Source: Mycobacterium pseudokansasii (GTDB lineage Bacteria; Actinomycetota; Actinomycetes; Mycobacteriales; Mycobacteriaceae). From it: a stretch of 64,000 nucleotides of DNA. Below the pieces are notes generated by a model, which was not told where the DNA came from, searched no databases, and saw only the letters and a program-made list of their open reading frames with translations. The stretch spans positions 5,952,325 through 6,016,324 of the forward strand of contig NZ_UPHU01000001.1 of NCBI RefSeq assembly GCF_900566075.1. Reading direction: 5' to 3'. Made by a program: the position numbers and the translations under genes. This document shows, piece by piece, positions 53,456-63,854 of the stretch; the stretch's first letter is position 1, and every line of letters starts with the position of its first letter.

Positions 53456-54841
53456 ATGCCCGCCCGTGAATCTTCGCTGTCCACCTACACATCGGGCACA
53501 TCTGGCGTCGAGCGGCTGCTGGCGAGCTATCGATCCATCCCCGCGACCGCGACCGTCCGGTTGGCCAAGCCCGCCTCAAATCTGTTCCGCGCCCGCACCA
53601 AACGCGATGCCCCCGGTCTGGATACGTCCGGACTGACCGGCGTGATCAGCGTGGATCCCGACGCCCGTACCGTCGACGTGGCCGGCATGTGCACGTATGA
53701 GGACCTGGTCGCGGCGACGCTGCGTTACGGCCTGTCGCCGCTGGTGGTTCCGCAACTGAAGACCATCACCCTCGGCGGCGCGGTCAGCGGCCTGGGCATC
53801 GAGTCGGCATCGTTTCGCAATGGCCTGCCGCACGAGTCGGTGCTGGAAATGGACATTCTCACCGGGGCCGGCGAACTGCTCACCGTGTCCCCCGACCAGC
53901 ACGCCGACCTGTACCGTGCATTTCCTAATTCCTATGGAACACTAGGCTATTCGACCCGACTTCGAATCGAGCTTGAGCCGGTCAAACCCTTTGTGGCGTT
54001 GCGGCACATCCGATTTCACTCGTTGACCGAGATGATCGCGGCGATGGAACGCATTGTCGACACCCAGGGACTCGACGGAGTCCAGGTGGATTACCTCGAC
54101 GGAGTTGTCTTCGGCGCCGACGAGAGCTACCTGTGCGTAGGCGTGCGGACGACGACGCCGGGCCCGGTCAGCGACTACACCGGAAAAGACATCTACTACC
54201 GGTCCATCCAGCATGGGACCGGAATCAAAGAAGACCGGTTGACCATCCACGACTACTTCTGGCGCTGGGACACCGACTGGTTCTGGTGTTCACGCGCGTT
54301 CGGCGCGCAGAACCCGCGGCTGCGGCGCTGGTGGCCGCGCCGCTACCGGCGCAGCAGCGTCTACTGGAAGCTGGTGGCGGTCGATCAGCGCTTCGGAATC
54401 GCCGACCGGATCGAGAAACGCAACGGACGTCCAGCGCGCGAACGGGTCGTTCAAGACGTCGAGGTGCCCATCGGGCGCACCGGTGAATTCCTGGAGTGGT
54501 TCTTGGGCAATGTGCCGATCGCACCAATCTGGGTGTGCCCACTGCGGCTACGCAACCCGGCCGGGTGGCCGTTGTACCCGATCCAACCGGATCGCACTTA
54601 CGTCAATATCGGGTTCTGGTCGTCGGTACCGGTAGGCACCGCCGAGGGCGCGACGAACCGGGCGATCGAGGCGAAGGTGGGCGAGCTCGGCGGCCACAAG
54701 TCGCTCTACTCAGACAGCTACTACACCCGCGAGGAGTTTGACGAGCTCTACGGCGGGGAGTCTTACAACACCGTGAAAAAGATCTACGACCCGGACTCGC
54801 GTCTACTCGATCTCTACGCAAAGGCGGTACAACGACGATGA
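53456..54841 (+). CDS. FAD-linked oxidoreductase paired with a fatty-acid methyltransferase, Rv3719-like
   Basis: The 461-residue protein from ATG 53456 belongs to the VAO/PCMH FAD-binding family. The FAD domain includes GLTGVISVDPDARTVDVAGMCTYEDL and LKTITLGGAVSGLGIESASFRNG; the C-terminal DHCR24-like part includes YFWRWDTDWFWCSRAFGAQ. Its stop overlaps the next gene as ATGA. The same gene pairing, an FAD reductase plus a CFA-synthase-type enzyme, makes tuberculostearic acid in mycobacteria (BfaB/BfaA, Rv0447c/Rv0449c), so a reductive step on a methylene-fatty acyl chain is a reasonable inference. Confidence 0.82.
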   Translation: MPARESSLSTYTSGTSGVERLLASYRSIPATATVRLAKPASNLFRARTKRDAPGLDTSGLTGVISVDPDARTVDVAGMCTYEDLVAATLRYGLSPLVVPQLKTITLGGAVSGLGIESASFRNGLPHESVLEMDILTGAGELLTVSPDQHADLYRAFPNSYGTLGYSTRLRIELEPVKPFVALRHIRFHSLTEMIAAMERIVDTQGLDGVQVDYLDGVVFGADESYLCVGVRTTTPGPVSDYTGKDIYYRSIQHGTGIKEDRLTIHDYFWRWDTDWFWCSRAFGAQNPRLRRWWPRRYRRSSVYWKLVAVDQRFGIADRIEKRNGRPARERVVQDVEVPIGRTGEFLEWFLGNVPIAPIWVCPLRLRNPAGWPLYPIQPDRTYVNIGFWSSVPVGTAEGATNRAIEAKVGELGGHKSLYSDSYYTREEFDELYGGESYNTVKKIYDPDSRLLDLYAKAVQRR

Positions 54842-56151
54842 CAACGATCAAGGAGGCCGGCCGTCCCGCAGCCGGGGGCAAGCTGACCATGGCTGAAATC
54901 CTGGCGATCTTCACCAAGCCCGGTCAAGAGCCGCTGAAGTTCGCCGCCTATGACGGCAGCACTGCCGGACGTGCCGACGCGCGGCTCGGTCTGGAGCTCA
55001 CGTCACCGCGCGGCATCACCTACTTGGCGACAGCCCCGGGTGAACTGGGTCTGGCCCGGGCCTACGTATCGGGTGACCTGCAGACCCGCGGCGTCCATCC
55101 AGGTGACCCGTATCAGCTGCTCAAAGCGCTGACCAACCGGGTGACGTTCAAGCGTCCGTCGCCGCGGGTGCTGGCCAATGTCGTGCGCTCGATCGGTGTG
55201 GAGAACCTGCTGCCGGTCGCGCCGCCGCCGCAGGAGGCACCGCCCCGGTGGCGCCGGCTGGCCGAGGGCCTGCTGCACAGCAAGTCCCGTGACGCCGAAG
55301 CCATCCACCATCACTACGACGTCTCCAACACCTTCTACGAATGGGTGCTCGGCCCGTCGATGACCTACACCTGCGCGGTCTACCCGAACGCCGACGCGAC
55401 GCTGGAAGAGGCTCAAGAGAACAAGTACCGGCTGATCTTCGAGAAGCTGCGGCTACAACCGGGCGACCGACTGCTCGACGTCGGGTGCGGCTGGGGCGGC
55501 ATGGTGCGCTACGCAGCACGACGAGGGGTCCATGTGCTGGGTGCCACGCTGTCGGCCGAGCAGGCCAAGTGGGCGCAACAGGCGATCGAAGGCGACGGTT
55601 TGACCGGTCTTGCCGAAGTGCGGCATTGCGACTACCGCGACGTGACCGAAACCGGATTCGACGCGGTCTCCTCGATCGGCCTGACCGAGCACATCGGCGT
55701 CCGGAACTATCCCGCCTACTTCGGCTTCCTCAAGTCGAAGTTGCGCACCGGCGGCCTTCTGCTCAACCACTGCATCACCCGCCACGACAATAAGTCGGCC
55801 CCATTCGCCGGCGGGTTCACCGACCGCTACGTGTTCCCCGACGGGGAGCTGGCGGGCTCGGGACGCATCATCACCGACATCCAGGACGTCGGTTTCGAGG
55901 TGCTACACGAGGAGAACTTCCGGCATCACTACGCGATGACGCTGCGCGACTGGTGCCGCAACCTCGTCGATCACTGGGAGGAGGCCGTCGCCGAGGTCGG
56001 ACTGCCCACCGCCAAGGTATGGGGTCTCTACATGGCTGCATCCCGAGTGGCATTCGAACACAACAACATTCAGCTGCATCACGTGCTGGCCGCCAATGCG
56101 GACCCCTGGGGCGAGGATGACCTGCCGCTGCGGCCGTGGTGGACGCCTTAG
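54838..56151 (+). CDS. Cyclopropane-fatty-acyl-phospholipid synthase-family methyltransferase, Rv3720-like
   Basis: The 437-residue protein has an N-terminal lipid-binding part (residues 1-130) and a SAM domain with LLDVGCGWGGMVRYAA (about 211-226). AIHHHYDVSNTFYEWVLG and SMTYTCAVY are hallmarks of CFA synthase/UfaA1-type enzymes. It transfers a methyl or methylene group to an unsaturated phospholipid acyl chain. Translational coupling to the FAD-oxidase gene implies consecutive reactions on one substrate. Confidence 0.88.
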   Translation: MTTIKEAGRPAAGGKLTMAEILAIFTKPGQEPLKFAAYDGSTAGRADARLGLELTSPRGITYLATAPGELGLARAYVSGDLQTRGVHPGDPYQLLKALTNRVTFKRPSPRVLANVVRSIGVENLLPVAPPPQEAPPRWRRLAEGLLHSKSRDAEAIHHHYDVSNTFYEWVLGPSMTYTCAVYPNADATLEEAQENKYRLIFEKLRLQPGDRLLDVGCGWGGMVRYAARRGVHVLGATLSAEQAKWAQQAIEGDGLTGLAEVRHCDYRDVTETGFDAVSSIGLTEHIGVRNYPAYFGFLKSKLRTGGLLLNHCITRHDNKSAPFAGGFTDRYVFPDGELAGSGRIITDIQDVGFEVLHEENFRHHYAMTLRDWCRNLVDHWEEAVAEVGLPTAKVWGLYMAASRVAFEHNNIQLHHVLAANADPWGEDDLPLRPWWTP

Positions 56152-56152
56152 C

Positions 56153-57937
56153 TTAGTCGATGGGCCGGGCACCCAGTTCGTTACGCAACAGCTCGAGTGC
56201 CGCCTCTTCGGGGTCGCGGCGCGGCTCGGAGGGGTTGTTGCGGCTGGCTTCGGCGAGCATGCTTTCCTCTTCGTCCTCGCCGGGTTGAGCGGAATCGGTT
56301 TCTGGCACAACCTCTTCCGCTTGCGCGGGAACCGAGGCTGCGACGGGCTCGGGTCCGCCGACCTCGCACCGCACCCGCCAGGCGACCCCCAATGCGTCTT
56401 TGAGTGCCTCGGCGATGACGTCGGCATTGCGCTGTTCGGACAAGCGCCGGGCCAGCGGCGCCGAATCGTGGGTCAGCACCAGCGTGTTGCCGTCCAGCGC
56501 GCGAACGGTGGCCCCCGCAAGCATCACCTCAGTGGTGCGGCTGCGTTGCCGCACCTTGTCGCGCACCGTCGGCCACATGGAACGAACGGCGGCTGCGTTG
56601 AGTTCGGTTGGCGCCGTGGCTGATTCGGGAGCCGGCTCGGGCGGTGCCGGACGGCGCGGCGCCGCAGTGTCCGCCGGGGCCCGCGGCGGGGCCGCAGTGT
56701 CCGCCGGGCGCGTGGGCGTTGCCCGCGGCGGCGCCGCGGTGTCCGGTGTCTCTGCAGCGGCCGGGATCGACATGGCCAACCGGGTTTCGATCCGCTCGAC
56801 ACGTTGCAACAACGCGGATTCGGCGTCACTGGCCGACGGCAGGAGCAGCCGCGCGCAAATCACTTCCAGGAGCAGGCGCGGCGCAGTCGCGCCGCGCATC
56901 TCGCCCAGACCGGCCTGAACCACCTCGGCGTACCGGGTCAGAGTCGCCGGCCCGATGCGCGCCGCCTGATCCCGCATCCGGTCCAGCACGTCCTCCGGCG
57001 CATCCACCACGCCACGAGACACGGCGTCCGGAACCGCTTGCAGGACAAGGAGATCGCGGAATCGTTCCAGCAGATCGGTGGCGAAACGGCGAGGGTCGTG
57101 CCCGGCGTCGATCACCGATTCGACCGCCCCGAATAATGCCGCCGCGTCGCCCGCGGCCAGTGCGTCGACCGCGTCGTCGATCAGGGCCACATCGGTGGCG
57201 CCCAGCAGTCCCAATGCCCGCTGGTAGGTCACCCGGATGCCGTCGTCGCCGTGGTCGGAGCCCGCCACCAACTGGTCCAGCACCGACAGCGTGTCACGCG
57301 GGGACCCGCCGCCGGCACGGATCACCAGCGGGTACACCGCGTCGTCGACGACGACGCCCTCCTGCTCACAGATTCGCCCGATCAGCCCTCGCATGGTGCG
57401 CGGTGGCAGCAACCGGAACGGGTAGTGGTGGGTGCGCGACCGAATGGTGGGCAGCACCTTTTCCGGTTCGGTGGTGGCGAAGATGAAGATCAGGTGCTCG
57501 GGCGGTTCTTCGACGATCTTGAGCAGCGCGTTGAAACCGGCGGTGGTCACCATGTGCGCCTCGTCGACGATGAACACCCGGTACCGGGACTGCGCCGGTG
57601 CGTAGAACGCGCGATCGCGCAGCTCGCGGGTATCGTCCACGCCGCCGTGACTGGCAGCGTCGAGCTCGACCACATCGATGCTGCCCGGCGCGTTGGGCGC
57701 CAGCGCCTCGCAGGACTCACAGACGCCGCACGGCGTGGCCGTCGGGCCCTGGGCACAGTTCAAGGAGCGCGCCAGGATGCGCGCCGACGACGTCTTCCCG
57801 CAGCCACGCGGCCCCGAGAACAGGTACGCGTGGTTGATCCGGCCGGCTTCCAGGGCGACCGACAGCGGCTCGGTGACGTGCTCCTGCCCCACCACCTCGG
57901 CGAACGTTGCCGGTCGATACTTGCGGTAGAGAGCCAC
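56153..57937 (-). CDS. dnaX: DNA polymerase III subunits gamma/tau
   Basis: DnaX is the AAA+ motor of the clamp loader. The 594-residue protein from GTG 57937 has Walker A SGPRGCGKTS (41-50), the zinc module Cys61/Cys70/Cys73/Cys76 and Walker B FIVDEAHMVT (121-130). The gamma core ends near residue 370; a Pro/Ala-rich linker (about 395-450, TAAPPRA repeats) and tau C-terminal domain follow. No slippery frameshift site is obvious. Confidence 0.95.
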   Translation of the reverse strand: MALYRKYRPATFAEVVGQEHVTEPLSVALEAGRINHAYLFSGPRGCGKTSSARILARSLNCAQGPTATPCGVCESCEALAPNAPGSIDVVELDAASHGGVDDTRELRDRAFYAPAQSRYRVFIVDEAHMVTTAGFNALLKIVEEPPEHLIFIFATTEPEKVLPTIRSRTHHYPFRLLPPRTMRGLIGRICEQEGVVVDDAVYPLVIRAGGGSPRDTLSVLDQLVAGSDHGDDGIRVTYQRALGLLGATDVALIDDAVDALAAGDAAALFGAVESVIDAGHDPRRFATDLLERFRDLLVLQAVPDAVSRGVVDAPEDVLDRMRDQAARIGPATLTRYAEVVQAGLGEMRGATAPRLLLEVICARLLLPSASDAESALLQRVERIETRLAMSIPAAAETPDTAAPPRATPTRPADTAAPPRAPADTAAPRRPAPPEPAPESATAPTELNAAAVRSMWPTVRDKVRQRSRTTEVMLAGATVRALDGNTLVLTHDSAPLARRLSEQRNADVIAEALKDALGVAWRVRCEVGGPEPVAASVPAQAEEVVPETDSAQPGEDEEESMLAEASRNNPSEPRRDPEEAALELLRNELGARPID

Positions 57938-58091
57938 GGTCAGCAGGCTACTCAGCTTGGGTGACCAGCGCCCGGCTGGGCATCGAGTGTGCTCTCACGG
58001 CGTCGCGGGTGAACACCGGGCGGGATTTTCGCGGTACTCGCCGCCATGACCTCACAGCGAAAACCCTCCGCCCGCAGTCGACAACGGTGCG

Positions 58092-59456
<1,365 letters not shown>

Positions 59457-59473
59457 TCACCCCTGACCAGAGG

Positions 59474-59559
59474 GGACCCCGCGCACCCGACAGAGCCCGT
59501 TGACCCTTGCTGCCTTCCGGCCCTGGGGGAGTTCACAGGATAGACGCCGCGCGGGGTCC
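59474..59559 (-). ncRNA. ffs: Signal recognition particle RNA (4.5S type)
   Basis: On the minus strand the conserved SRP apical motif CCAGGGCCGGAAGGCAGCA lies in the middle (about 59508-59526). The outer stem is formed by GGACCCCGCGC and GCGCGGGGTCC at the two ends (59549-59559 and 59474-59484). This is the short bacterial SRP RNA that binds Ffh. Mature ends may extend a few bases beyond the stem. Confidence 0.93.
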
Positions 59560-59641
59560 ACCGGTGAGTCTAGTACCCTGGCTGACGCGCTCGACGGCGG
59601 CCGCAGGACACATGACCCCGTCCAGCGGCTACCATATCGGC

Positions 59642-59730
59642 GGAGGATTCGCCTAGTGGCCTATGGCGCTCGCCTGGAACGCGGGTTGGGTTAATAGCCC
59701 TCGCGGGTTCAAATCCCGCATCCTCCGCCA
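59642..59730 (+). tRNA. tRNA-Ser (anticodon GGA)
   Basis: The acceptor stem GGAGGAT (59642-59648) pairs with ATCCTCC (59720-59726), followed by G and encoded CCA. The anticodon loop is CTGGAAC on a CTCGC/GCGGG stem, giving GGA. A long variable arm and GGTTCAAATCC T-loop complete the class II shape. Confidence 0.95.
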
Positions 59731-59786
59731 TGAGTCCGCAGCGCGGACACACACGGTGTGGGCCGGCCGGCTTGTTCGGCAAACGT

Positions 59787-59792
59787 TAAGCT
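59787..59792 (+). promoter_or_regulatory. Candidate -10 box for lucA
   Basis: TAAGCT fits TANNNT and lies six bases before GTG 59798, consistent with a leaderless transcript. An AGGAGG three bases before ATG 59822 argues for an alternative start. Confidence 0.4.
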
Positions 59793-59797
59793 GACCG

Positions 59798-60715
59798 GTG
59801 CCAACCAGTATGAGGAGGCATATGCGCCGCAAGTGGGCCGTCGTTTGGCACGCGTCGTTTTCGATCGCCGCCGGCCTCCTCTACTTCTATTTCGTGTTGC
59901 CCCGCTGGTTCGAGCTGATGGGCGAGACCTCGCACGCGTTGGGAACGACGCTGCGGATCGTAGCCGGCGCGCTGATCGGCCTGGCCGCACTGCCGGTGGT
60001 GTTCACGCTGTTGCGCACTCGCAAGCCGGAACTCGGCACACCGCAGCTCGCGCTGTCAATAAGGACCTGGTCGATCGTGGCCCATGTGCTGGCGGGCCTG
60101 CTGATCATCGGCACCGCGATCAGCGAGATCTGGCTCAGTCTGGACGCCGCGGGACAGTGGTTGTTCGGGATCTATGGGGCCGCCGCCGCCATCGGGGTGC
60201 TCGGGTTCTTCGCGTTCTACCTGTCGTTTATCGCGGAGTTGCCGCCGCCGCCACCGAAGCCGCTCAAGGTGAAAGCAACCACGCAGCGGCGCAGTCGCCG
60301 CAAGAAGCCGGGCGAGAACGACGGCGAGAACGACGAGGCTGAGACCGAAGAAGCCGAAGCCGCAGCTGACGAAGAAGCCGAGGCCGAGGTCCAGGCCGCT
60401 GAAACGACCGAAGCCGAAGCCCCGGCGACCGAAGAGGAGCCGGCCGAACCAGAAACCCCGGAACCTACGGCTGAGGCTGAGCCGGAGGTCACGGCCGAGG
60501 AACCAGACGCGACCGAAAAGACCGAAGAGACTGACGAGACCGACGAGACCCAAGAGACCGAAGCCGCCGCAGAGACTGAAGAGACCGAAGCCGCCGCAGA
60601 GACTGAACCCGCCGAAGAGACGCGGAGCGCGATCCGCAACCGCCGCCCGACCGGCAAGACGTCCCATCGCCGCCGGCGCACCCGTACCCGCGGCGGGGTC
60701 ACGGTCGAGGATTAG
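59798..60715 (+). CDS. lucA: LucA-like lipid-uptake coordinator membrane protein
   Basis: The 305-residue protein (297 from ATG 59822) has four membrane helices at about 18-36, 48-68, 92-112 and 120-142. A cytosolic tail follows, with basic RRSRRKK and then about 115 residues dominated by Glu/Ala/Thr (TEETDETDETQETE type), ending in a basic RRRRTRTRGG cluster. Order after tRNA-Ser corresponds to Rv3723, which stabilises Mce1/Mce4 lipid importers in M. tuberculosis. Identity rests on gene order plus topology. Confidence 0.8.
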   Translation: MPTSMRRHMRRKWAVVWHASFSIAAGLLYFYFVLPRWFELMGETSHALGTTLRIVAGALIGLAALPVVFTLLRTRKPELGTPQLALSIRTWSIVAHVLAGLLIIGTAISEIWLSLDAAGQWLFGIYGAAAAIGVLGFFAFYLSFIAELPPPPPKPLKVKATTQRRSRRKKPGENDGENDEAETEEAEAAADEEAEAEVQAAETTEAEAPATEEEPAEPETPEPTAEAEPEVTAEEPDATEKTEETDETDETQETEAAAETEETEAAAETEPAEETRSAIRNRRPTGKTSHRRRRTRTRGGVTVED

Positions 60716-60716
60716 C

Positions 60717-61445
60717 TCAGCGCCGGCGAAGACGCTCCAGGTAGTCGGCGATACCCTGCCGGGTCTGCTCGGCACCCCAGCGCAGACGGACGCCGTCGTC
60801 GATGTCGCCGGATTCGCGCATTCGCGCCACCGTGGGAGCCCGCAGCTGGATTTTGGTGTGCCGGTAGGCCTCGGCCGGGATGTCACCGAGGCTCGCCGCC
60901 TCCGCAACGGCCGCCTCGAGGAGGGCCTCGTCGACGACGGCGTGCGCAAGTCCACGGGCCACGGCCTCGGTCCCGCGGAACGTGCCGCCACCCAGCAGCA
61001 CCTCCTCGGCGCGGTCGCCGCACGCATAGCGCATCACCTCCAGCGCAGCGACCGGGAACGGCACTCCGACCCGCACCTCTGATGCCCCGATCTGGGCATC
61101 GGGGCTGATCAATCGCCGATCGCAGGCACAGGCCAGCACACATCCGCCCGCGATGGCCGCACCGTTGATTGCGGCCACCGTCGGCCCGGGATAGCTGAAC
61201 ATCGCCTCGAACGCGGCGGAAAGCGCCGGAATCAGCCGATCGGTGTACCCCGCACCGCCATCCAGCACGCGATTGAGGTCCACGCCGGCGCAGAACACCC
61301 GCCCGGCCCCGGTGATCACCAGCGGGCCCCGCAGCTGGTGCAGGACGTCGGTCAGCTCACCGAGCAGCTCGACGTCGAGGGCGTTCACCCGCCCCGATGA
61401 GAGCGTCAACACGTGCGCCGCTTCCAGGGTCTGGATGTCGATCAC
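60717..61445 (-). CDS. Enoyl-CoA hydratase/isomerase family protein
   Basis: The 242-residue crotonase-fold protein has AGRVFCAGVDLNRVLDGG (oxyanion region), AAINGAAIAGGCVLACACD and GASEVRVGVPFP. The usual catalytic Glu positions cannot be assigned by eye, so hydratase versus isomerase activity is open. It is convergent with lucA, with one base between the stop codons. It begins a stretch that no longer follows the M. tuberculosis order. Confidence 0.88.
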   Translation of the reverse strand: MIDIQTLEAAHVLTLSSGRVNALDVELLGELTDVLHQLRGPLVITGAGRVFCAGVDLNRVLDGGAGYTDRLIPALSAAFEAMFSYPGPTVAAINGAAIAGGCVLACACDRRLISPDAQIGASEVRVGVPFPVAALEVMRYACGDRAEEVLLGGGTFRGTEAVARGLAHAVVDEALLEAAVAEAASLGDIPAEAYRHTKIQLRAPTVARMRESGDIDDGVRLRWGAEQTRQGIADYLERLRRR

Positions 61446-61581
61446 CCTGACACTCCATCACCACGACGAAACGCCGGCGCCTCCGGGTCGCTCGAATACT
61501 TGGGATCGGTAGCAGCCGAGCGGATTTGTACTTGCTGCCATGGCGCCGCCATCGGGGCGACGCATGACGGAAGGAAGTCGG

Positions 61582-62055
61582 ATGAAGCGCGTTATCGCAG
61601 CTGCGATTGGAACCATCGGTAGCGCTGTGGCGCTGGTGGGCTGCTCCAGTGGCGGCCACACGGCCAGCCCGGCATCGAGCGTCTCCGCCGGCGGTGGCGG
61701 CACCCAGGTCCAGGTGGGCGGCACCGATCTTCCCGGACTGAACCCCGCCTCGGTGACCTGTGTCAAGCAGGGCGGCAAGGTCAACATCGGCAGCGGCTCC
61801 ACCGGTGGTCAGCAACAGGCGCTGGCGGTGGTGATGACCGACGAGGCGACACCGCGGGTCGAGTCGCTGGCGCTGGTCGTCGACGGCAACGCCCTGTCCG
61901 TCGCGGACAACATGGGCGCCAAAGTGGGCTCAGCGAAGGTCGCGGTGGACGGCAAGACCTACACCATCACCGGCCAGGCGCAGGGAGCCGACTTGAAGAA
62001 CCCGATGGCCGGAATGATCACCAAGGACTTCAACATCAAGGTGACGTGCGGCTAG
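61582..62055 (+). CDS. LpqH-family (19-kDa type) lipoprotein
   Basis: From ATG 61582, behind GGAAGGAAG, the protein has 157 residues. A lipoprotein signal ends in the lipobox LVGCSSG with Cys21 as the lipidation site. A Ser/Gly/Ala linker follows, then the LpqH fold with cysteines in SVTCVKQGG and KVTCG, and TITGQAQGADLKNPM near the end, which resembles the known 19-kDa antigen tail. Function in the envelope; relatives are TLR2 ligands. Confidence 0.88.
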   Translation: MKRVIAAAIGTIGSAVALVGCSSGGHTASPASSVSAGGGGTQVQVGGTDLPGLNPASVTCVKQGGKVNIGSGSTGGQQQALAVVMTDEATPRVESLALVVDGNALSVADNMGAKVGSAKVAVDGKTYTITGQAQGADLKNPMAGMITKDFNIKVTCG

Positions 62056-62105
62056 CACGGCAGATCCCGGCCGCCGGACATGCCTCCATGACCGCCGGCC
62101 GGACT

Positions 62106-62111
62106 TATGAT
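62106..62111 (+). promoter_or_regulatory. Strong -10 box of a leaderless repeat-protein gene
   Basis: TATGAT is a near-consensus -10 element ending six bases before GTG 62118. No ribosome site precedes that GTG, which fits a leaderless mRNA. Confidence 0.5.
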
Positions 62112-62117
62112 GCAGCC

Positions 62118-63854
62118 GTGTCGATCTCCGACGAACTCGAACGCGCCCGGCGCCAGGCGTTCGCCGCCGACGAGGAGGGTGCGCGGCAACTGCTGCTGTC
62201 CCTGATGCCGCGCATCGAGCGGGCCGATCGAGACGACCTCATGCTGGAGGTTTTCGCGCAGCTCGGTGAGATCTACCTGGTCCGCGGCGCCAATGACGGT
62301 GTGGACGAATGCATTCGGCGGATCCGCGATTGTGTGGCGAGCTACTCCGGGATTCTGGCCGGCACGATGCCCGAGGCAGCCGGTCAGGTGCGGATGTCCG
62401 GTGCGGACATCGCGCGGATGGTCTGCCGCTATTCGCGGCGAGCTCAGTTGCTGCACACCGGCCTGGCAGCGGCGCGTGGCGATCACGACGGCGCCCTGAC
62501 GGCACTGGCGGAGTTGACGGCGTTGGTCACGGACTGCGGCGACGCCTTTCCCGACCTTGCCGCCGAGGGCGCATCCCTGCTCACCCACGCCCGCATCCTG
62601 TGCGCCGGTGCGCTCTGTGACGACGACCTGCACCCCCGATCGCTGCACTTGTGGGAGCAGATACTCGACGCCGTGAACCGGCCCGCCGGCGACGAGTATG
62701 ACCACTACCTCTGGGTTAACGCGGCCACCGGATACGGCAGATTCTGCGTCGAGACGGGGCGACTACCGGAAGCCGAGCCCTGGCTGCTCCGGGCAGGAGC
62801 CCGCGCGGCCGCCAATGGCTGGGAATTAGCCTCGGCCAGAACGCAGTTGGAGCGCGCGGCGGCCAGCTGGCTGGTGGGCGACCATGTGACGACCGAGCAG
62901 TTGGTGTCGCAGGCCCATCCGGTCATCGCCCGGTACGCGCGGGCGCACGACGTCGCCCGGTGTTGGCTGTATCTGGGACTTATCCGGTTGGCAAGCGGCG
63001 CATTGGAAGCCGCCGACGAATGCTGGGAACACGCCGAACGGCATTGGCGTGAACTGGGCAAGCCGCTGCATCTGCATCGTATTCTGCTGCAACGCAGCTG
63101 GATCCCGATTTTCCGTAGCCGCTTCACCGAAGCGGTTGAGATGATCGCGCAAGCTCGCGAGTTGCTCGACTCCTCACCGCGCAGCAGTTGGCTGCAGTAC
63201 GCTCAGCTTGACAGCCACCTGGGCACCGTATGGCGGGCAGACGCGCTGGCCGACTTGGGTTTTGACAGTTCCGGCGACCCTGCGGAGACGTTGCAGGAGA
63301 CCGAGGCGCGGCAAGCCGACGGGCTCGGCATCCTGCGCGGCGAGGTCGCCACCCCGCAGTACCGGCGCGCGCGGGCCAAGCTCGAGCAGGCCGCCGAGCT
63401 CAAGGTGCCCGCGGCGCTGGCCGTCGACTCGGTGCGCTATTCGATCGCCGACGCAGACGCGAGAGCACGGTGGGCAGCCCATGTCTCGGCGCCGATGCTG
63501 GCCGGCGCCTTTGCCGTCGCCTGGGAATGGGAGAACACCGGCCTGGTCAGCGAGCTAGTCGAATATCATAGCGCCAGAGGCACTTTCAGCGAAGTCCCGC
63601 AACGGCCGGCAATGGGCGAGTGGGCGTCGACCACCACTGCAACGGCATTGGCCGACACCGAGCCGGAGCCGGCCTTGGCGGCAGCAGGTCCACCGGCGCA
63701 AACCGGTAACTCGCTGACCCGGCTTGGGCCGTTGCCGCCGTTACGGATGGAGCCGGATGCCGAGCCGATCATGAGTCACTATCGGGCACTGGCGTTTCAG
63801 CGATACGGTCGCGCTGTCACCGCCGCCGAACCCGCCTGGTCGACCTGGCCATGA
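62118..63854 (+). CDS. Helical repeat (TPR-like) protein, coupled to the next gene
   Basis: The 578-residue protein from GTG 62118 is almost entirely alpha-helical with no signal peptide. Successive helix pairs rich in Ala/Leu (LTALAELTALVTDCG, ARTQLERAAASWLVGDH, GALEAADECWEHAERHW, FTEAVEMIAQARELL) resemble degenerate TPR units. The last 75 residues are low-complexity Ala/Pro/Glu. ATGA overlap with the following gene indicates a two-protein system. Earlier in-frame starts (62046, 62088) are less likely because of the -10 box. Family not firmly recognised. Confidence 0.65.
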   Translation: MSISDELERARRQAFAADEEGARQLLLSLMPRIERADRDDLMLEVFAQLGEIYLVRGANDGVDECIRRIRDCVASYSGILAGTMPEAAGQVRMSGADIARMVCRYSRRAQLLHTGLAAARGDHDGALTALAELTALVTDCGDAFPDLAAEGASLLTHARILCAGALCDDDLHPRSLHLWEQILDAVNRPAGDEYDHYLWVNAATGYGRFCVETGRLPEAEPWLLRAGARAAANGWELASARTQLERAAASWLVGDHVTTEQLVSQAHPVIARYARAHDVARCWLYLGLIRLASGALEAADECWEHAERHWRELGKPLHLHRILLQRSWIPIFRSRFTEAVEMIAQARELLDSSPRSSWLQYAQLDSHLGTVWRADALADLGFDSSGDPAETLQETEARQADGLGILRGEVATPQYRRARAKLEQAAELKVPAALAVDSVRYSIADADARARWAAHVSAPMLAGAFAVAWEWENTGLVSELVEYHSARGTFSEVPQRPAMGEWASTTTATALADTEPEPALAAAGPPAQTGNSLTRLGPLPPLRMEPDAEPIMSHYRALAFQRYGRAVTAAEPAWSTWP

